From NCBI RefSeq assembly GCF_018687715.1, contig NC_056752.1, forward strand, positions 50,562,653 to 50,626,652: a DNA stretch of 64,000 bases, in the 5' to 3' direction. Below the pieces are notes generated by a model that saw nothing but the letters and a program-made list of their open reading frames with translations, had not been told where the DNA came from and ran no database searches. Every line of letters starts with the position of its first letter. The stretch's first letter is position 1. Below, one piece after another: positions 13,022-24,600 of this stretch. The translations under genes were made by a program, and so were the position numbers. The DNA comes from Carya illinoinensis (taxonomy: Eukaryota > Streptophyta > Magnoliopsida > Fagales > Juglandaceae).

Positions 13022-13150
13022 TCGGAAAAATTTAACTGTAAATTGAATTCCACGTTAATATATGTATTGATGGGTTAAAAAATAAATTTTATTAAAAATA
13101 ATATTAATTTAAATTTTAAATATAAAAGAATTCAAATTTATTTATAAGTA
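13022..13150. mobile_element. MITE, GTGCACTAATCTGTG family, diverged copy
   Basis: This AT-rich stretch aligns by eye with the better-kept copy at 44,484-44,653, sharing the core TTTTATTAAAAATAATATTAA then TTTAAATTTTAAATATAAA. It starts about 50 bp upstream of the inferred start codon of the CHUP1-like gene, so it probably lies in that gene's promoter or leader. The ends are decayed. Confidence 0.45.
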
Positions 13151-14440
13151 AAAAAATCTGTATTTCAATAGTACCGACAAACACCGGTCACTGATTTTTG
13201 TCGTGTCGTGTCGTGTTGAATGCTATGTTCAAAAGTTGGCCGCTAGAGAGAGAGAGTTTGGTAAAACGAAAGTGTGAGAAAATCTGGGTAGGGAGAGCCG
13301 GGGAATAAGATTCTGATTCCAAGCTGAGAACCAAAGGAACAGAAAAAGAAAAGAGGTTATTCTCAAGGGAGGAAAGATTGATTTGGTGGGTTAAATTTAG
13401 ATGGCTTTGGTTTCAAAATTAATGGCTGACCTATTTAAACGCTTCTTTTTTATGATTTTTGTTTCTCTCTGTATCTTCCTTTCTCACTGTCACTGTCTTG
13501 GGATGGATACTGATTGGTTGGTATGGCGGAATACCTGGGATATCGAATCTGTTCCTAGAAAATAAGGGGTTCCAGGTATAATCCCTTTCGTTTTCTCTGT
13601 TTTCTTTACTTATTGCTAATTGGCAACTAGGAATCACATTTTCTTCTAAACAAATCATATATGCTAATATTGGCCAAAGAAAAAGGGTTTTTTTTTTTTT
13701 AAAGGGAAAAAGGAATTGACAATTTGAGTCATTTAACTGTCCCAACAAGAACTCTGTCACGCATACCATGGAAATACGGCTAAAAAAAAGAGAGGGAAAG
13801 GAGGCAAATTAATGCTCCGAAAAAGTAGGTATTGCGGTATCTTCAATATTTTTTAATATTTTTTATTATTATTTATTATTTTATTATTATTATTTATATA
13901 TTTTTCTTATTTTTTATTTATTTTTATTATTATTTATTATTTTATTATTATTTTTCACTTACTTTTTACTATTATTCATAAATCTACTCAATACTAATCA
14001 ACATCCAAACTGACCTGCATGTACTGCTTTCATTTGTCTAAACTCGGTAGGTACAGCATCATTGAATACATCCATACATCAAAATTAAGGCAATTTTGGA
14101 GGAAAGAAGTTGATACTTAATGCAAAAGCCGACGTTTTGTGACTTCGGAGCTTGCGGGCAACGTTACCATAACCTGCGCCACACACGCCAACAAAGAAAT
14201 GGATGGGATGATTGATTTTCAAGGATCTAAGGCTGAAAAACCAAATAGAGCAGAGCATGACAGCATGCTGTCATCTAGACTTTAGTAGGCAATAAAATAC
14301 GGTTAAACACGAGGCTCGTGCGTGTGTCTTCCAAATACGCAAACACGGTGTTCCAATGAAAGCGTTCGATCTGTGAGTTTTTGGTTTCTTCCAACAAATT
14401 ACAATAAATTTGAAAACGACGAGAAACAATTTAAAACTTA
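13151..14440. other. Intergenic, no gene seen
   Basis: Low-complexity ATTATT-rich DNA dominates 13,840-13,980. A 112-residue open frame at 13,431-13,769 (minus) is not conserved-looking. It includes the distal 5' flank of the CHUP1-like gene. Nothing else supported. Confidence 0.4.
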
Positions 14441-14661
14441 GGCCTTGTTTGTTTAGCCAAAACCAAAAATCTCATCTCATCTCATCTCAATTCATCATTA
14501 CACCTTTTTTAAATTCCAATACAAAATATAATAAACAATCTAACTTTTTCAAATTCCAATACAAAATTAATATTCAAAAATTATATTATAACAATATTTT
14601 ATTTATTACTATTTAAAACATCTCATCTCATCTCATCTCATCTGTGTAACCAAACGAGGCC
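14441..14661. mobile_element. Tourist-like MITE (PIF/Harbinger type)
   Basis: A 221-bp element with terminal inverted repeats beginning GGCCTTGTTTG on the left and ending CCAAACGAGGCC on the right. Runs of CTCATCTCATCTCATCTC stand just inside both ends. It is flanked by the trinucleotide TTA at 14,438-14,440 and 14,662-14,664, as expected for a 3-bp TTA target duplication. GGCC-type ends plus TTA duplication are the hallmark of PIF/Harbinger-derived Tourist elements. No transposase is encoded, so it is non-autonomous. Confidence 0.8.
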
Positions 14662-14664
14662 TTA

Positions 14665-16334
14665 ATTCGTCACGATATTTATTCTTAATTTATGTCAAAC
14701 TACCAACCCCGACGCGTTGTTTAAAATGAACATACGTGGCAGTTTGGTCTAGAGGTCATGACGACCAAACGTACAGAGGGCCTCGTGCATTCAACTTACA
14801 CCCATTGATGATTTAACAACTACATGACAACCGTGTCCAGCCAAAGTCCAATTCAATAATTCCTTAACAACTCACTTGTTAAAAAATAAACAAAATAAAT
14901 ATTGTCGGATGATGGTGGAGGTGGATTTAGGACTCTGTGAGGCTGGAGCTGGACAGTGCCAGAAGTTCTCACACCTTCGTCATCTTAACTTTGTTATATT
15001 TATTTCATATTATTCATCTTAACTTTGAATTGGTTAGTAATATTATTTGATATAACACATTTTAAACAATTCTATATATCAATCATTGAAATAAATATTT
15101 ATTTAAAATATATCACATTAATAAGTACGATAGAATTGAAAATTAAGGATGCAACCTGCACCATTCGGTACAGGGGTGGAATTTTCCCATCCTCTCCCCG
15201 CCCCTGCATCCTGGGGCAGGGTGCGCCCCGTTTAATTTATATTTTAAATACAAACTATATTTTAATATATTTAAAAATTATTTCTAGATTTAAAAAGATT
15301 AAAAATATATTTTTAGATCTAAATTGTAAATTTAAATTTTATAAATATGACTATAATTTAAAAATAATGTAATTTTTAAACTTGCTAGCACATATTTTGT
15401 ATAAATTGAGTAGTTTTAAATTATATAATTTTTAAATTTACTAATGCATATTTTATAAATAAATATAACAAATTATAACATTTATACACAATTTATAAAA
15501 TATAAATATTGATATTTTTATATATTATATGTATAGATGGAAGCGGGCGGGATTGGGCCCTCCCCACCCGGGAGACTAGATGCAAGACACGGGCTCCTGC
15601 CCATGCGGGACAGTGTTATCCACACTGCTCCGCCATGCGACACCTCGCTGCCTACCCTTATTAAAAATGAAAAACATATTTTGATCTATTTTGACATTTC
15701 CTGTGAAATATTTTATGGATGTTTTCTATGCATTGCTAACTACAGTATAATTTATCTACTCGGATTAAATATTTGAAATTGCAAAATGCAAGAAAGAATA
15801 TTTTAAAATATGACGTTAAAGATACCCATTATTTAAACTTTATTTTTTTTTTATTTGTCTATTTCCGTTTCCAATGGAATCCTATTTCAATATGAATTTT
15901 CTTATATATAAATAAAGTTGCATATTAATTTATATATCAATATAAATTTTTTTATATTTAAAATTTAAATTAATAATATTTTTAATAAAATTTATTTTTT
16001 AAATAATCACATTAAACTAATACATATATTAAAGAGATATATTAAAGAGTTATACTTGTAACTAAATTTTTTCATTCAATACTTGTCAGATATTTGTCAA
16101 AAATTAAAATAAAATACTTGCCGGTTATGAAAGAAGGTCCCTACGGAAAACCATTTATTATTATTATTATTATTTATATATATTTATTGCAAGCATATTC
16201 ATTAAACTGGGTAGAATGATACAAGAGAAAGGGCGAGTTCCAACAATTATTTTAAAACAAACATATAACAGTGCTGAAAAAAAAAAGAAAAAAAAAAAGA
16301 AAGGTTTATTTCGGACCAAAAGCTTGATCCCTAC
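14665..16334. other. Intergenic, AT-rich with two GC-rich islets
   Basis: AT-rich spacer containing two short GC-rich islets, at about 15,165-15,235 (CCCCGCCCCTGCATCCTGGGG) and 15,538-15,655 (GGCGGGATTGGGCCCTCCCC). They may be the ends of one diverged foldback element about 500 bp long, since both contain GCCC/GGGC runs around a TGCATC-like or TGCAAG-like core, but I could not align them well. No gene seen. Confidence 0.35.
15896..16073. mobile_element. MITE, GTGCACTAATCTGTG family, diverged copy
   Basis: Aligns by eye with the reverse complement of the copy at 44,484-44,653: CATATTAATTTATATATCAA, then TTTAAAATTTAAATTAATA, then TTTATTTTTTAAATAATCAC, and an end like ACTTGTAACTAAATTTTTTC. The terminal repeats have decayed by AT drift. 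Confidence 0.5.
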
Positions 16335-16463
16335 CTACCCAGGTCCTAAAGCACGACGCGGCAGCGCGTTGTTGAAGCGCATGGCGAGAGCCGCGTGTGA
16401 GGCCAACGCGTAGGCCTGAATCGCAGCCCCCATCGCGAACAGGAAGATCGGCTGCTGGGGAAG
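16335..16463 (-). other. GC-rich exon-like reading frame, unknown
   Basis: Reading leftward from 16,463, a frame of about 42 codons stays open to a TAG at 16,335-16,337. It is much more GC-rich than its surroundings and its predicted residues look like a real hydrophobic segment (FLFAMGAAIQAYALASHAAL). It is preceded on the minus strand by an AG that could be a splice acceptor (CTTCCCCAG). It could be the last exon of an otherwise lost gene, or a captured gene fragment. No family is recognised. Confidence 0.25.
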
Positions 16464-16825
16464 TCAGTGAGTCTGCGCGTGGTGGCTGGAGGTTGCTGAT
16501 TGTCAAGATCGGCAGTTGGCACTACTAGACATAGGAAAACCGAAAAAAGCCATAAAAGCTGAAAAAACACTAGGAAAAACAGGACAGAAACGGAAAGGTG
16601 GGGGAGGAGGTGATCAGAGACAAGGTTCCGAGCCACCTTCGCCCATGTGCAATTTTCAGAGAGGCCTTTGGCTGGTTGAGAGAAAAGAAAAAGACGACGC
16701 AAGAGATTTCTATCCCTAAAGAAAACCATTTCGGAGGAAAAGACAAACGACGAGGCCGAAATTTATTTTTTCTTGAGTGCTAAAAACTCGAGTCCTTCAT
16801 TTTTCTGAAAAGTGAAAATGGCTAA

Positions 16826-18166
16826 CTACCTTCCAACAATGTTACACCTCGCCAAGCTCCCAATGGTATTACACACCATCTTCACATCTTCCCACCCATC
16901 CCCTTCCGCTAATCTCTTGTACAAATAACTCTCGAACGTCATCCGCTGCACGTACTCGTCCCCGCACAGCTCCACCAACGCCTCCCTCGCCGCGTTGCTC
17001 CCGTAAAACACCCTCTGCAGCAGGTCCATAAACCTAAATGTGCTTATGTACTTGGCATCCCATGCTTTCAGGTACTCCCTCTTCAAGTCCTCCTCCTCGA
17101 TCATTCTGTCCCCTCCTTCCGATGCCTTCACTATTCCTTCCCCGCACATCCTCCCCGATTTCGCCGCAAAATAGATCCCTTCGCCGGAGCATTTGGTTAC
17201 GTACCCGGCTGCGTCACCCACCAGCGCCACCCGCCCCCGGACCCGTATCGGACGCGGATGTTCTGGTATTGGGTGGGCCTCCACTTTGATCACTTTCCCA
17301 CCGGCGATCTTTGGCTTCACTCTTTCTCTGATTCCCCTCTGGTAAGCTTTAATATACTGCTTGGCACGCACCGTGCCCGTGCCCACTGCCACGTGGTCAC
17401 ATTTGGGAAAGACCCACGCATAGAAATCTGGCGACACGTCGTTCCCAACGTACATCTCGGCCATGTTCTTGTAGTATGCCATTTTCTCGTCCGGCAGTTT
17501 GATCCTCTCCTGGAAAGCGATGGCACAGGCGTAGTCGCCGGCCTTTATGGACTTGGCGACTCGGCTGTTGGCGCCGTCAGCTCCGATCACCACGTCAACT
17601 GACAGAGCGTGCCGGGAGTTGTTGGCCGTGTAGTGCACGACGTACGGCGCTGTCGAAGAGGTGTTGGGGACCTCGATATCCGTGACGAGACCGGAGACAA
17701 GGTTGGCTCCAAGGGACTCGGCGCGGGAGCGGAGGAAGGAGTCCAGTACCTCACGGCGGAGCATGGCGATGAACTCGTTTGGCCGGAGGGTCTTCCCGAA
17801 GTCCACGGCGAGATTAGAGGGGGATATGATCCGCATCTGAGTGACTTGGCGGTCGATGAGGTGGGAAGGGATGTCAAACTCGTGGAGCATGCAGAGAGGG
17901 ATGGCACCACCGCAGGGCTTGGCGACCGTGGGTGGGCTGCGCTCGAAGAGGAAGGTCTCAACGCCGCCTGAAGCCAAAGCCTCTGCGGCGGATGAGCCAG
18001 CGGGACCGGCGCCTATCACCGCGGCGCGGAGCTTGCGTCCGGGGAGGGGTGCGTTGGTGGACAGGGAGGCCTTGAATCTCAGAGTTTGAGGGTGAGAAAT
18101 CTCAGTTCTGATTGGGAGGGGAAGTTTGAAGGTGGTGGTGTGTAACGGGTGGGGTACTGTAGCCAT
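16826..18166 (-). CDS. Geranylgeranyl diphosphate reductase-like (CHLP paralogue)
   Basis: Flavoprotein of the plastid geranylgeranyl reductase family, which reduces geranylgeranyl to phytyl groups for chlorophyll and tocopherol using NADPH. Single uninterrupted exon of 446 residues, slightly shorter than typical CHLP (about 460-470). The first 40 or so residues are rich in Ser/Thr and basic residues, as in a transit peptide. The Rossmann FAD motif VIGAGPAGSSAAEAL is at about 50-64; KPCGGAIPLCM, VIGADGANSRVAKSI, WVFPKCDHVAVGTGT and GDAAGYVTKCSGEGIYFA follow in the usual order. The C-terminus stops soon after NTIGSLAR, lacking the final charged tail of the canonical enzyme. Codons are strongly GC-rich, unlike the neighbouring genes. 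The absence of introns and the short tail suggest a diverged paralogue rather than the main CHLP gene; activity is likely but unproved. Confidence 0.85.
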   Translation of the reverse strand: MATVPHPLHTTTFKLPLPIRTEISHPQTLRFKASLSTNAPLPGRKLRAAVIGAGPAGSSAAEALASGGVETFLFERSPPTVAKPCGGAIPLCMLHEFDIPSHLIDRQVTQMRIISPSNLAVDFGKTLRPNEFIAMLRREVLDSFLRSRAESLGANLVSGLVTDIEVPNTSSTAPYVVHYTANNSRHALSVDVVIGADGANSRVAKSIKAGDYACAIAFQERIKLPDEKMAYYKNMAEMYVGNDVSPDFYAWVFPKCDHVAVGTGTVRAKQYIKAYQRGIRERVKPKIAGGKVIKVEAHPIPEHPRPIRVRGRVALVGDAAGYVTKCSGEGIYFAAKSGRMCGEGIVKASEGGDRMIEEEDLKREYLKAWDAKYISTFRFMDLLQRVFYGSNAAREALVELCGDEYVQRMTFESYLYKRLAEGDGWEDVKMVCNTIGSLARCNIVGR

Positions 18167-18614
18167 TGGTGGCGGGTATTGACCACTAGGGTTTGCTATG
18201 TAGAGAAGAAGAGAGAGGAGTGGTTCGTTCGTTCGTTCGTTCGTTCCTTTAGCTTGTGCGTTGGCTGTAGTAATTAAAAAAAAAATTATGGAACAATGGA
18301 TTTGGTATGGAACTATGGATTTTTTTTTTACATGAACATTGATGGATTCATTTGAATATTTTATTTTTAGCTTTGTAGTTCATTGGTTACAGTGGATACG
18401 CTATCTTAATACAATATCAATTAAAAAAAATATGTTATTTTATTTTTTGCTAATGCTTTCGGAGCAGTCTCGACGTGCAAAAGACAAACAGCTACTTGGT
18501 CTCGATCCTCGGACCAGTGTTCAGCACTGTTGTCTTGAAATTGGCGGGTTCCTTTACTTGAAGCAAAACCTTCTTTTCAAACAAACCCTAGGAAGCCACA
18601 AGCACACTCTTCGC
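18167..18614. promoter_or_regulatory. Shared divergent promoter region of CHLP-like and RadA
   Basis: The CHLP-like gene and the RadA gene are transcribed away from each other with only 448 bp between their start codons, so both promoters and leaders must lie here or overlap. A TTCG tetranucleotide repeat (18,224-18,246) sits about 60 bp upstream of the CHLP-like ATG. No convincing TATA box was found on either side. A reading frame in phase with RadA extends upstream to 18,339 but looks like leader sequence, not protein. Confidence 0.5.
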
Positions 18615-21600
18615 ATGCAAGGCTCGGATATGAGGGCTCTGAGAATCTTCTTCTCCTACAAGCAACTCCTCAATCCCTCCCTCCCCAAATCCCTCTCTAT
18701 TCCCCGCCATGTCCACTCCGCTTTTCCTCTCGCCGCGGAACAATCCAGTGCCCTATCCGATCCGGAACCCACAGGAACTACCCCTCGCGTTTGGTCTACT
18801 TACAGTAACGACCGGAATGGGGGTCAGGAGAAGCCTACTGGGGTGCTCGCGGACATAGCTCGGAGTAAGAAAAAAGGGAAGGAAAAAGTTTCCTGGGTAT
18901 GCACCGATTGCGGGCACTCCGATGGGCAGTGGTGGGGCTCGTGCCGCCAGTGCAACGCCGTCGGTACGCTTAAGCGGTTTTCTGAAGGGGAGTCTGAGGC
19001 TTCGGTTTTGGAGGCTGCATCGCGGTCGTGGATCCCACAGCAAGCCAGAGACGTGCGGCCGTTGCGGTTGACGGATGTGAACAGAGGGATTAATCAGCTG
19101 AAATGGCGAATTCCGCTGTAAGCTCTACTTGGATTCTAAGAAAGTATTTAATTTCCTAACAAAAATGTGTGGTCACCTTGGTGTAAATTGAAAAATTAAA
19201 GCGAGACAGAGTTGAGTATGAGGTTTTTGTTTTAATTACATAGAACCAGGAATCAATCACTTGTATTGGCTCTGGTTCTGTAGTCTTTTATTTTTGATAA
19301 GTCGCTTGATCTTTTTTTTTTTTTTTAAATGGTGGAGCGTATATTTCCTTAAAAATATGTGAGTTTGTTTCTATGATTGATACTTAGGTATGGACCTTTC
19401 GGAGAAGAAGTCTCTAGGGTGCTCGGTGGTGGTCTTGTACCCGGTTTGTCTCGGTTTACCTTTATTTTTATTATTACAAAAGACTTTGAGATCATTCTGC
19501 TTTGGTTCTCCCCTTTCTTTGTGTGAGAATAGCTTTGTCCGCTAAAAGGGGATCATTGCTTTTGTTCCCTCTACTGTATGTCATCCACCCAGGGCACTAG
19601 CAATGGTTTATGCATCTTCATCTTCAAAATCACATCTTTTAAAGATTGATTTTGAAGAAGAAGAAAAATTCCTACATTGGATTATATATTTTTTGACCAA
19701 ATAATAATAAAATATTATTATTATTATTTTCCCTAAAATTTGGATAGTCCAATAAATTCAAGTCAAATTCAATATCCAAGTCCAATAAATTCAATCTACC
19801 ATATATATATTTAGCAACACAGAAAAATCCACACATATTCTATGTGTGGTCTAGTTTCATACAAATTCATAACTTGGACAAGGAAAAATAATAAAAATAA
19901 TGTTTAAAGAAGGAAAATGACGTCTTCAAAGATAAATAATGACTGTTCATAGTTATTCAAAATTATAGATATAGATAAGCTAATATAGATGATTTTAAGG
20001 GAAGTCTATTCAAATTTGAGAATAAAGATGAAGATAGATAAGCCATTGTTAGTAATATGGGACTTGGCAAGGCTTTGCAAAGTGGATGCATTGAAGTCCC
20101 AGATCTAGTGTTCTATTATCCAACTTTTTTAACTTGTTTATTAAAATACTCATTTCCATTTCTAAATTCCAGTTAGCAAACTTTAGAAATACTGAGCACA
20201 CCATTTCTAAAAGCGAAAAATTACATGTGGTAATGCTTGTGATTTTGGTTTGAACACAGAAATCCATTCTTGGAGATTTGTCTTGTCTTAGAATTACCAT
20301 CTGATGGTTAGTTAAAAAAAAAAAAAAAAACCATCTGACGGCTAATTTTGGTTTTTCCATTAAAAAGAGCAGTTTATATACAAGCCCCCCTACCTAAAAA
20401 AAATAGTTTATACGCAAGCCTGTTCCTTGGTTATTTGGTGCCAACATGAAATTCTACTTTTCTATCTTCTGGTATGTGATAAAATTTGTCATTGATAGTC
20501 TTTTAGATAACTTAGTTCTTGCTCTTTGTGAAATAGAAATTTCAGTGCTTATTTTAGCTGTGTTTTTCTTTTGGGTTTTGAAGGTTCTTTGGTTTTAGTT
20601 GGTGGTGATCCTGGTGTTGGCAAGAGTACACTCTTGTTGCAGGTATAAATTTTGTTTTAAGGATCAATTTTCATCTTAATAGCTTTACATTGTAGTTGTA
20701 CTTATGAGTATTTCTTTTACTTCATAAATTTGCCAAGGGTACCGGATTTTTCTATACCATTGGTTTCACCGTAGTCATCTTTCTCATTAAAAATTCTGAT
20801 GTTCACTTCTTACCTTTGATTGGAAGATTGCTGCATTAATAGCTGAAGGGCATGATCTTGGTCGACCAGCCCCAGTTGTGTACGTTTCTGGTGAAGAGGT
20901 CATTTTCTGCATTCTAATTCTTGTTAGGCATATTCGTGTATTTTTAATAAAGCACATGAAAGTGAAATCATATAGGTTGATAGGAATTTTTAGTGATAGC
21001 TATTCTGAAAAACTTATTTTGTTATATCTAGTTGAAATAAGGGAAGTTTCTAACTACGGCTTTAATTTTTCCTCCATTTAGTTGGAGGGAATGTGGCTTG
21101 AAATGTTCCAAAATGGAGCTTAACTTTGCTTATTCTGGAATAGTTCCCATAAGCTTTTGGTCTACAGAACTCTTCAGCTTGTGTAACAAAAAAGTGGAAT
21201 TTGTGATTTCACCATCTTTGTGTTGCACGATATTTTCACTCCCTTAGAAGCTAGTTACTTTGTTTGTTTCAAGTAACAAACTCGTGTCTCTTCCCTATGG
21301 CAGAGTGTGGAGCAAATTGGAAACAGAGCTGATCGAATGACGATTGGAGGAGATGAACTTTTCTTATATTCTGGCACCAATATTGAGGTGCATGATTCTG
21401 GACTTGACTGTTTTAGTTATAATGTATTTTTAATGATTGCTTTGATCTCTGCTTATCATGTTACATTTACTTATATCATGTTTATAATTAACTTATTTTT
21501 GCTCAATTTGAAAATTGTCTTGCAATATTTGTTAGTCACATGTTGATGTGCCTGGTTGTTGGCTCCTTTGCGTCTCTGGTTGTTTTTCTCTAACTTCTGT

Positions 21601-24600
21601 CATTGTTTGTATATTGGACCGTCATAGTGTGTGTTGTGTATGGTGCACACATGCATGCGTGCTTCCTTACAATTCTTAGTTTTAAGTATCAAGTTCTATA
21701 TTTTCGGTTTCTCATTTGGTAATTAGGTGATGTGCCCTTGAAGATATGAGCATTTTGTTGCAGCAAAAGAAACACAATTACAATGGCCAATATATAAAAT
21801 TATATTAGTAAATAAATGTTTAAAGAAAACACTGATGCATGCTAGATACTTCTGTTTCAAGATATGGGGATCTATATGTAGTATGTTATGCTTAGAAACT
21901 CCTAGTAGTAAGTCCTTGTCAAGTGCTTTTCCAATCTAATTAATGGTGACCGAATCTTGATTTTTGTTAGATGTATGCTAAAATAATTGGTGTTTTTGCC
22001 TTCCTTCAGGATATATTGAAAAAAATTCAGCCTCTCTCCCCTCGGGTTCTTATTGTTGATTCAATTCAAACAGTTTATTTGAATGGAGTGACTGGAAGCG
22101 CTGGTGGGCTCTCACAGGTTAGAATATTACTCTTATACTCTACCAGAGGGAAAAAAGTCTGGTTTTAGCTCAGGATGTTTGATATTTATGAGCTGCTTCT
22201 GGCAATGCTTACCGCGGCACAATTTTGTTTGAATATCTTATGTGTACATGGTAATGTTTACACCTAAGGCATTTCTTTCATGCATTTAAACTTGCTTATC
22301 GGTCTTTTGGGTTGTTAATAACCCAAAAGGTTTTCTATATAAAATTGGTTTATTTTTCTTTTTATGTGCTCATTTTTTTTCTCAGTTTGTAAACATATAG
22401 GCTCGCTTTGTACCAGAATAATATTTTTAATGGCCATTAAGTGCACATGTTTGATGTGATTTTATATGTGGATTTCTGGACGGTATGTGCGTTCCGATAC
22501 GGTTCTGATCTGTGACAGGTGAAGGAATGCACATCAGCATTGCTATGTTTTGCTAAGAAGACAAACATCCCTGTTCTTTTGGTGAGGATACATTGTCTAA
22601 AATCTGACCATGTCTGTTTATATTGTTCCTCATTTCATAACTTGATATACATTTGTTACTTATAAAAAAATGACTTACATTTGCTGAATACTAGGACTTC
22701 TTTCCGTTAATGCAGTTAGATTTAATATGTCTATAATACTAGTTCTGCCCCTTTTGGTACTCTAGAATAAGAAAAGAAACTGAACTTTTTAATTCTTGGG
22801 ATACATGTTATCTTTATTTTTTCACATCTAGGTTGAAAGTTTAAAGCACATTAGTTCAATGTTTCTGTGAAATCCTTTAAGTTGCATTTTACCAGTTGCT
22901 GCAATTGAAGTTTCTTTTGGCTTGTCTAGTGCTTTGAAAGTGGCCATTTTTTGTTGTTTTGAATGATAAGTGCTTCGTAATGGACTGGAAGTTAGCAGAT
23001 AATTCGTGTGGATGCTAATGATTTACTGTTACCATTTGAAGTGAACCCCTCTCCATTTGAGGCCAGAATAATTGTAATAAGAAGACAGCTTTAAATGTTA
23101 ATATTCACGTCATGTTTGTAATCATCTCCTGATTCTTGTGTTCTTTGAATCTGTCTTGCCAGTTATCAGCTCCTATGTCCTAGTATGAATAAAAACTTAT
23201 ATATGAAACCCTGAATATAACCTTTTTTTTTTTTGAGAGAGAGAGAGAGAGAGAGAGAGGAGTAATTTTCTTTAGTGTTCAACTTTCTTACTTGTCTTCC
23301 TAACTTTTACACAAGCATTTTAAGTGTAACTTCTTTCAGTATGATCAGTTGATAATAATTTCAATTGCAGCTGCTGGTAGGATGTATAGATCTTTCTTGA
23401 AATAACGTCTACCAATTTGTTTACATTCAACTTCCATGATTATTGAGTTGTACTCTTATTTTTGCTCTTCTTGTTGTGCCTTTCAGATTGGACATGTGAC
23501 AAAATCGGGAGAGATAGCAGGGCCTCGTGTCTTGGAGCACATCGTTGATGTTGTTTTATATATGGAAGTTGGTACCTTGTTACCTTTTCTTTTCCTGGAT
23601 AGTTGGTAAAGCTGGTACTTGGTCACATTTTAGTCTGCCTTTTTATTTTCTTTTATCAGCATGTAGTCTAGGTTTGGGTCCTTTGATCCGGCATCATTAA
23701 ATTAGAAGCACACCCATACTTTAACCTAGACTTCATCAAGTTAGCTTGTTGAAGATAAGATATTCCTTGCATTGGCAGGCATTATGACTTCTATTTTATT
23801 GTCAGCTGAGTGGCTTTTGTAATATATCGTGAATACATGGGTTGCAAAATGATGCCTGAAATTGATTGCGCATATTATGGTTATGATGCCAGAAACTGAC
23901 CACTGATATCTTACATAAATGTTTAGGGAGAGAAGTATTCATCACATCGTTTGCTTCGGTCTGTGAAGAACCGTTTTGGATCCACTGATGAGGTATTTCA
24001 TGGGTATATGCTATTGCTTCAATCCTATTTACTATATGCATTATTCATAATTATGATTTTGTTAAATTCTTTTTCTTTGGGCTCCAACTTGACACTTTCT
24101 TTGCATTGCACTCAAATGATACATGCATAACCGTGAAGCATTAACTTTATAGTCATATTGTCCTTCAATCCTAATCTTAACCTCTGTTGTAGTTTTGATT
24201 GTGATGATTGTTATGACAACTATTTTAGGTTCAACCTTGTGTCTGAAGATATTCTTAATATTGTATTTTTACTCTTATAAAAGAAGTAGTCTAGCCCATC
24301 TCCCATGATCTAGCATCTTCTGGTCATGAAAAAAGATATTTTGAATTGGTAAATCGGTAATGAAGTTTCATGTTAAATCCCATCTTACAGAGCTCTGTGC
24401 AATCTAATTGGATGATTCTCTCTTACTTCCTGAAGTTTTTTTTTTCCCAGAGTGTAATGTTAATATTGCTCTCTGCAATTGTGCATTTTTTGAGCCATGA
24501 AGTGTTTTAGAATAGGGCCAAAGGTTGTATATTACGTCATTTTTCTTAATTGTATTTGCCTTCAAAGTACAAATCGATCAGAGTTCCTTACTCATTACTA

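Noticed and set aside
14745..14785. GGCAGTTTGGTCTAGAGGTC as a possible tRNA gene start
   Set aside because: The A-box resemblance is slight and no B-box, acceptor stem or anticodon arm follows.
17609..17971. Long plus-strand frames opposite the CHLP-like gene
   Set aside because: They are shadows of the GC-rich coding strand on the minus side.
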